Shown: piece after piece, positions 57,212-64,000 of the stretch
Position numbering within the stretch: the first letter of the stretch is position 1
How the letters are laid out: each line of letters begins with the position of its first letter
DNA from: Liolophura sinensis
Lineage: Eukaryota; Mollusca; Polyplacophora; Chitonida; Chitonidae
Length of the DNA stretch: 64,000 bases
Assembly: GCF_032854445.1 (NCBI RefSeq)
Contig: NC_088298.1
Span: forward strand, 6,497,504-6,561,503
Reading direction: 5' to 3'
The notes under the pieces: generated by a model
Told to the model about the DNA's origin: nothing
Seen by the model: the letters and a program-made list of their open reading frames with translations, nothing else
The model's database searches: none
Made by a program: the position numbers and the translations under genes

Positions 57212-57476
57212 TGTGCGGAGCTAGTATATAAGCTCTCGTTCTCAGAACCGTGTGCAGAGTTAGTGTATAAGCTGTCGTTCTCAAAACCGTGTGCAGAGCT
57301 AGGATATAAGCTGTCGTTCTCAGAACCATGTGCGGAGCTAGTATATAAGCTGTCGTTCTCAGAACCGTGTGCGGAGTTAGTATATAAGCTGTCGTTCTCA
57401 GAATCGTGTGCGGAGCTAGGGTATAAGCTGTCGTTCTCAGAACCGTGTGCGGAGCTAGTATATAAGCTGTCGTTCT
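57212..57476. repeat. 39-bp tandem repeat (about 7 units)
   Basis: GTGTGCGGAGCTAGTATATA and AGCTGTCGTTCTCAGAACC recur every 39 bp. The period is again a multiple of three and leaves both strands open over the array. Confidence 0.95.
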
Positions 57477-59100
57477 AAGTTGCATTCTTATATCTAACGT
57501 GGTGATCGATGACTATACTGGCCGTAGGCCCGAGTTAAGCGAAATTATACACATGAAGTAGAGTGCCAGTGATTCTGGAGGCTCTGTCCATATTTATTTA
57601 CAAGTGAATTATACCCATTGTAAAATGTAAGAAACGTAGAGTGAAGGCGTTTGATGACATAACCTGAAATCATTTGTAATGTTGATTGTAATCGTCAAAT
57701 AACAAACAAGATCTAACAAATGTACAATGCGAGGTCTGTGCACGCCACATGCAGGACCCTTCGGTTTATTATTGTCCAGACAAGTAGTAATAATTTACAG
57801 TGTTAAAATTGAAACTGTCCACATTGCCGTAGGGTTTTCGAGTATGAAACTGCTGCCTATGGCTGGTACTATAACAGTGCCTATTAAATTTCATATAATA
57901 CTTAACAAGCACTGGCTTGTTACATAATATACTTGTATAAGTTTGTCATTATTGCGCGTAAACAGTCATTTTGCTAGTTTGGACAAACACCATCTGTTTA
58001 GACCAAGCTCCGCCCATCGCAACGCCATTTGTTTCTTCCTCGCCAACAGCTAAAATTCGCATGACACTGACATATGCTGTGAGGACCTGCGCTTAAATGT
58101 TTTCATTCCAAGCCTATATTGTTACGACTTTTCCAAGGGCTGAGCACTGTTTGTTTCGTAAACACTCAAACGTGACATTCCCGACGCCGTTATCGTCCAA
58201 ACCCATTCAGCGAGGATAGCCTGTCGGCGGCCATTTTGAAAGCGTCCTGTACACCAATGGTACGACCATGTCTCCATGAAAACGTCGGCTTGTTTGCTCT
58301 TCCTATGAAATTACTTACACCAGGTTTTATGCATCACGGATTCGCCCAATGTCGAACAGGATATTTTTGTTATTGTGCTTCTTGCAGCCAGGTACGCACA
58401 GGCTAATTACCTCAGTTTGGGAAGATAATATTGGATATTCTACCCGTTTGTGTGTACAACTATTGGCCCGTCATACAAAACTGCAGGCACACTGACTCTT
58501 ACGTAAAATTATCACAATGTTTTCATGCATGAAGAGAATGATATAATGAGCTAATTTATCATATTAGCCGTAATCTGCTGATATCCTAGATGTTGTGAAG
58601 TATATATAGTCAGTTAGAAGTACATCAGGGGCCATTTTGAACGTAAATGTAACACGACAACCAGCACTACGTCACCAAAATAATTACGTGTGCATTTATA
58701 AAATGGAGAAAGTCAGACACGACCCGGTGGTTAAGGCATTTGCCGTCTCATCACTTGGACACCTGCACGCTCACCTGCTCAGTAAGTGGTCGAAGAAGGT
58801 CAGTTCGCGCTCTCTCAAAAAATGAATCTGTTAAATTTAATGTCGGAATGAATTATGATATCATAGTAGATTATTCTGCTAAAAATAGCACAGATATTCT
58901 ATTAAATCAACATAAAAATTCATCAGACTAACACGATATTATGTTGGGTATGACACAGTATTACGTCATAGTAACAAAATACGGTCTAACAGTATTCAGA
59001 CAAGACTTTCTATTAAAATCAATAGATTTTCCCCCACTTTTTTCTGCAGGCAGTACCAAAGCTACATGTAGGGAAGTTCGTCAGTAACTTGCCAAGGGTC
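57477..59100. other. Intergenic, no gene seen
   Basis: No exon is supported. 58000-58320 is richer in CpG, with CTCCGCCC and GGCGGCCATTTTG. 58695-58760 holds a worn tRNA-like stretch (GACCCGGTGGTTAAGGCATT). Confidence 0.4.
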
Positions 59101-59147
59101 AGTTGTTTACCTCAAGGAATTCGATTTCCTGCATTCATAAAATTGAC

Positions 59148-59490
59148 ATGCCATTGCTTGGGTTTTTTACGTCGTCCTTGAAAATTTTTCAGTCATATGA
59201 CGGCGAGGAATCATTAGGTGCGTGCACATATACTGTGTCTTCTTGTGGCAGGGTGCGTCCGTGCGCCAAAACTGCGGCCGCCACGGAAGTATCATGCCGA
59301 AGTCAGCAAACATGACACTCCAATCAGTCACATTATACTGACATGGAGCTAACCAGTCATGATTCCTTGTTCTAGCTTCTCATTGTTAAAGTCTTTGGTA
59401 TGACCCGACCTGGATTTGATCCCAACTATCCCGACTGAAAGGCAGACGTTCTAACCATTATCCAACGAAACGGTTGCGCCACTGTATAAG
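59148..59490 (-). mobile_element. SINE-B-related copy, minus
   Basis: TTTTTCAGTCATATGACGGC, CATTATACTGACATGGAGCT and TGACCCGACCTGGATTTGAT lead to a tRNA-like head (reverse reading GTTGGATAATGGTTAGAACG). It is more diverged than the 50.6 kb copy and may be a subfamily. Confidence 0.6.
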
Positions 59491-59597
59491 TGAAAAATAT
59501 TCAGTAGGCCTATGGCGCTAAACAGCTATCAAATTACAGCATCGTTATGTTTTTTTCTTACTGTGTATATGTTATCGCACACTTCATATATTTAATT

Positions 59598-59692
59598 ATT
59601 TACTTATTTATTTGATTGGTGTTTTACGCCGTAATCAAGAATATCTCACTTATATACGACGGCGGCCAGCATTATGGTGGGAGGAAACCGGG
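59598..59692 (-). mobile_element. SINE-A tail and body fragment, minus
   Basis: TATTTGATTGGTGTTTTACG, ATATACGACGGCGGCCAGC and TGGTGGGAGGAAACCGGGA are present; truncated afterwards. Confidence 0.85.
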
Positions 59693-60365
59693 ATGAGCAT
59701 ATAGACGCATGTAGATGTACGGCAATACTCCGTTTATTTACAGACCAGGCGTACTGTATATAGGATACGATACCAGGGTTATCCTCGGATCAGTCACGTC
59801 CAGTATAAACACACTGGCCAGAATCAACCGTGTTGAAACAACATATCAAATTTGTTAATCGCTTCGTGCTAAAAGCACAATCGTAATTGCTTAAGTATGT
59901 GCTCCGATCTGTGATAGTAAACAATTAGGTCACCGGGTGCACGTGTTATGTAAGCCTATTCCCTTCGTAGACACGTGTATGGGCAATGCTGCCGATATGT
60001 ATGTATATATCTGTTATGATGCGGAATCTGATATGTATGTGTCGAGTAGTGCAGTACATTGGATGAAACTGAATATCACAGAGTTCGTTGTAAAGTTGAT
60101 AAGCGTCGTCTTCCGCCAGGTTGAAGGAAATTTCACTTTAATCCTGTGTTAGATACGTGGATTCTAAACCCAGAGACCGCTGGTTCAAATCCTCTGTTGG
60201 TAACCTACGTCGCATGCATAGTTTTTTTGTAAACAGACGTGTATATGCGGAATAGTGAGAACTGTTTGAAAATTATTCCGCCCTGAAATGATGATTATTA
60301 TTCCCTAATCAAAATCAGTGATGTTTTTATAATACTCAAGTTGTGTACACAGCCACATGATGTGA

Positions 60366-60621
60366 TTTATTTATTTATTTATTTGATTAATGTTTTATGC
60401 CGTACTCAAGAATATTTCACTTATACGACGGCGGCCAGCATTATGGTGGCAGAGCCCGGGGAAAACCCACGACCATCTGCTGGTTGCTGACGGACTATCC
60501 CACATACGGCCGGAGAGGAAGCAGCATGAGCTGGACTTGAACTCACAGCCACCGCATTGGTGAGAGACTCCTGGGTCACTACGCCGCGCTAGCGTGCTAA
60601 CCAACTGAGTCACGGAGGCTC
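60366..60621 (-). mobile_element. SINE-A, near full length, minus
   Basis: The tail, body and complete tRNA-like head (CTAACCAACTGAGTCACGGA) are present. A perfect 13-bp duplication, CCACATGATGTGA, flanks it at 60353-60365 and 60622-60634. One body segment (GGAAACCGGGC) is deleted. Confidence 0.93.
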
Positions 60622-61130
60622 CCACATGATGTGAGCCTTCACATACATAAGCCCAATTTTAAACGAGAAATCAGATTATGGTGGATTTGAACTCACGAGG
60701 TCTTTGATGAGAAAATATACTCAGTCTATACAGTTTTTCTTGAGGTGTGCTTTTTTGCAGAAACGAACTAATTCGATTCATCTGTACACACACGATTGTC
60801 ATAGAGACAACGTGCGTGAAATATTCGAAAATACACAATTTTTGAAAGAGAGGGAAAATGGACTACATAATAAGAGTTCAAAGAATATATATGTGAAGGA
60901 CTAGATGAAATATGAGAAAACCGAAGCACCGTACAGGTTTGGAGGTTATAAATTGTAATGAACTAGGATGGACAGTATGAAAGATGAAAGGCTATTTGCA
61001 ATATAAAAGAATTCATGTATGTCAAATATTAAAGTTTATATGTGAAATATGAAATAATAACACGCGAAATAGAATAGATGAAATATAACAATAACAGAAA
61101 TACCGGTCAGCTTTTTGTGCTCAGCATAGG

Positions 61131-61425
61131 TTTTATCGAACTAATTTTGGCTTCATTTCAGCACTATAAATGCTTTCTGCAGCTTTCACAGACCAATTTC
61201 GGCTTCACGTCAACACTGCAGCTTTCACAGACCAATTTCGGCTTCACGTCAACACCATAAATGCTTCGTGCAGCTTTCACAGGCCCAATTTCGGCTTCAC
61301 TTCAACACTATAAATGCTCAGTAGGCCTACGTGATAGCTTTAATCGAACGAATTTCGTCTTCACTACAACACAGCTATATAAGCTTAGAACAGCTTTCAC
61401 CGAACAAGTTTCTGCTGGCACTTCA
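61131..61425. repeat. Tandem repeat of about 51 bp with shorter variants (about 5 units)
   Basis: CAGCTTTCACAGACCAATTT, CGGCTTCACGTCAACAC and TATAAATGCTT recur. Units at 61185-61250 lack the TATAAATGCTT part. Confidence 0.85.
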
Positions 61426-64000
61426 GTGGACAGGTGAAGGTACAACTGCAATGTTCTTTAATATATATTTAGGCTTGTTTATATATATAGTAAATATCTT
61501 CCATACTCTTGGCGATGTGGCGAATGAGATTCAACACTCATGCACATACATTCACACATTTTCAGTCGCTCTGTCTCGATCTCTAACAGTATAGGCGATG
61601 TCCCACACGGAAGTCCTTACAGGATCGACGTTCAGTTTGCTCCCCACCCACTGCGCTGAGAGCAAAAGTTAGTGGATGACATGGCTAAATCCCTGGTCAA
61701 TATTGACACAGAGCTTTCTCGTTAATCCATCCCATATCCTTCCCGCAAGCTCCCCTCCACTTTGCGACATGATAGGAGAAATTCCTGCTAAGTGAGCGAC
61801 ACATGCGTAGAAGTTTCTAGGAGGGCTTAGCACATGCTTTCTGATATGGGAAGGAGTGGGGTGTGGGGTGTAGGGGAGTGAGGGGTGGCTACCGAACCTG
61901 AACGTTTTTGGAGAAGATGGTCGTACAAAACTGCATTAAAAGATTAGCCAGAATAGCCGGATAAGCTGTTTTATTTATTTTTATTTATTTCCTTGATGTA
62001 TACCGGTACGTAATTACAGCCTGATACCTTAAAATAGCTTACTTAAGCATTAGGCTCAGCACCAAACCTCTACGAACTGCACAGTGTGGACACATGCGAT
62101 GATTTCAATGTTACACATGGACTTCTTAGTTGTAGTTCCACAAACTTCAAACGCAGAATAAAATATTTGTTATTTATTGCCAAGCACAATAACACGATTT
62201 CCAGGGCATTATTGTTCTGATTCAGTATACTTCCCGTCATGATAAATATACATGATCGGGGGCCAGTCTTGTAAATGTCTGTATTGTTCATGTATCAAGG
62301 CGTTGTTGTCCATACGTGTATATAGTCCGCCATAGCACGTGCACTTTGCAGTTGTCTCTTACATGAAACTGGAGGAATGAAGCTTGTGATCTTGTAAAAG
62401 AGCAGTCATCTACAAAATCTTTTTTTGTTGTTGTATTGTTTTTAACAAACATTCGACAACATTCTTAAAGGTCACCAAATGCTTCTCGAGGCGATGGAGT
62501 AACTCGTTTTTGACCCGATAATGAAGATGTCCCCAAAAATATACTGGATACACGAAAATAACAAAACGCAATATAAGGGCAATATCCAGATAATGTACAA
62601 CCAAGCTTCTATCCGTGTTGCTAACAAAAGCACTACAAGAAGAGCATTTTGGGAAGAGATATTTTAGTTATCCAGGAAAAAGAAAACTCCGATGCACAAT
62701 TACAATTACCGTATTTCTCCTAAAGTTTATCATGTAAAATGCACTTTCAAAAGCACATGAAAGCTATAAAGTGATACGTTTGATGCCAACTGTTACGTTT
62801 TTCTGATCAAACATAATTAATCTTCCACAAAACTCGTAAGTGGGCGATTCAATAAGAATCAAGCAAAAATTTTGTCACTTCAAAAAAAAAAAAAAAGCAA
62901 CTAAACTTTAGGTGATATGCGGTACGTTAAATCACAAACGCGATATCACTCGTCATCCCTCATGTGATGTTTATCCGGACGCTGTTATTCTCACCTAATT
63001 AATGAATATGACCAAAACAAAAATATAAATTTCATTCCAATCAAATATCCGACAAATTCAATAGGAATTTCTGCCATAAATTGTGTACAAGAAAGATTTA
63101 CATTATCTAATGTACAGGCAGCCTCACGGTAATTATCGGTGCGCGCTCACCTTGGATGGTAATATACCTTGTTCTTATTTATGTAAACATGTACTTCGGT
63201 TAGTATGTGGCGCGCATTGACATTTAAGCCATATTTAATTCTTTATTTGTGACCAGAAGTGTCAATTTGAATTATGTATTTATGTATGTGAACTTGGGTT
63301 TTACGTCGCCCTTAACAATTTTTCACGCACATGACGTCAATATATGTGAATACGTTATATGCATAAATACTCAAGTAATGTGGAGTATCACAAGTTGTCA
63401 GATAAGTCATTTAAATTTTGGGTGGATTTGAACTCACGACATCTTTGGTGAGAGTGTGTTGTGGAAGAAACCAAGAACTTAGCCTTGTAACATACAGGTG
63501 TTTGTAGTGTATATTAAACAGAAAACTTTGAATGCGTGTACTGATGTGAATATCGCTGTACAATCCAGAGAAGAAAAACAAACAAACAACAAAACAAATT
63601 TTACGTAGGTCGCAATTTTTTTTATTAAATATAGGCCCACGAAGATTCCATACGGAAATGTGAAACGTTTGATTTTTTTTTCTTATTATAAAGTTAGGAT
63701 GTGGTATAACATGCAAAAGTACAAAAAAATGTTCTCAGCTTTTTTATTGGACAAAGTGACCTAGGCCTACTGTGGTAGCGTCAACTTGGATATCAAAACA
63801 AATTTGTCGGAGGGGAGATGTCCAAATCTGGGGTGCAAAACTGCTCTCACGTTCCCACTTCGTTCATCGATGAAGTCACTGCGAAGATCACTGACGGAAA
63901 TATGCATAAAAAATAGAGGGATTACGCCCCTGTGAGCCCCTGCGGTCGCCGTGAACTCAAGTCTAGCCTACTGCATTTTTCTTAAAACCATTCTTTTCTT
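61426..64000. other. Intergenic, no gene seen
   Basis: AT-rich sequence. A decayed SINE-like stretch lies at about 63270-63460 (GGGTTTTACGTCGCCCTTAA, GGATTTGAACTCACGACATC) and a SINE-A head fragment at 63926-63975 (TGCGGTCGCCGTGAACTCAA). No exon is supported. Confidence 0.45.

Overview
This is a eukaryotic (animal) window, most likely from a mollusc or another lophotrochozoan. The coding DNA is in short exons with GT/AG introns, the background is AT-rich and full of microsatellites, and about twenty copies of one tRNA-derived SINE are scattered on both strands. Its tail runs through ATTCTTGAGTACGGCG and AAAACACCAATCAAATAAA. I associate that tail with molluscan sequence from memory; the species cannot be told from the window.

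The one gene that can be read with confidence is a PLEKHA8/FAPP2-type lipid-transfer protein on the + strand (6287-25391). It has an N-terminal PH domain, a Ser-rich linker and a C-terminal GLTP domain. Eleven coding exons were placed and all junction phases agree. About 58 codons in the middle of the GLTP domain are not found, and a 200-base run of N (21239-21438) lies in the intron where they belong. Introns are inflated by SINEs and by four tandem arrays: 67-bp, 60-bp, 25-bp and 41-bp units, with a further 21-bp array in the last intron.

1-1142 (- strand) holds a broken multi-copy gene whose segments resemble proteins with a MULE-type transposase domain. 1302-2437 is a triple nest: a TIR element interrupted by a SINE, itself interrupted by a 533-bp insertion. 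25392-41278 is mostly non-coding: the PLEKHA8 3' end, a 39-bp array, an 18-bp array, dispersed repeats and a possible promoter near 32.8 kb. At 41279 there is a plausible first exon of a secreted or membrane protein (+ strand), followed by a 35-bp array split by a SINE and one doubtful second exon. 43-64 kb contains no gene I can support. It holds SINE fragments and arrays of 24, 60, 29, 54, 48, 43, 39 and about 51 bp.

Most long open frames in the window, including one of 659 codons, are by-products of tandem arrays whose unit length is a multiple of three. I do not call them genes. I found no bacterial operon, CRISPR array, rRNA or intact tRNA gene. Nothing here amounts to a new biological system. 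The most informative points are the gene model with its gap-located missing exons, the nested insertions and the higher-order structure of the satellites.
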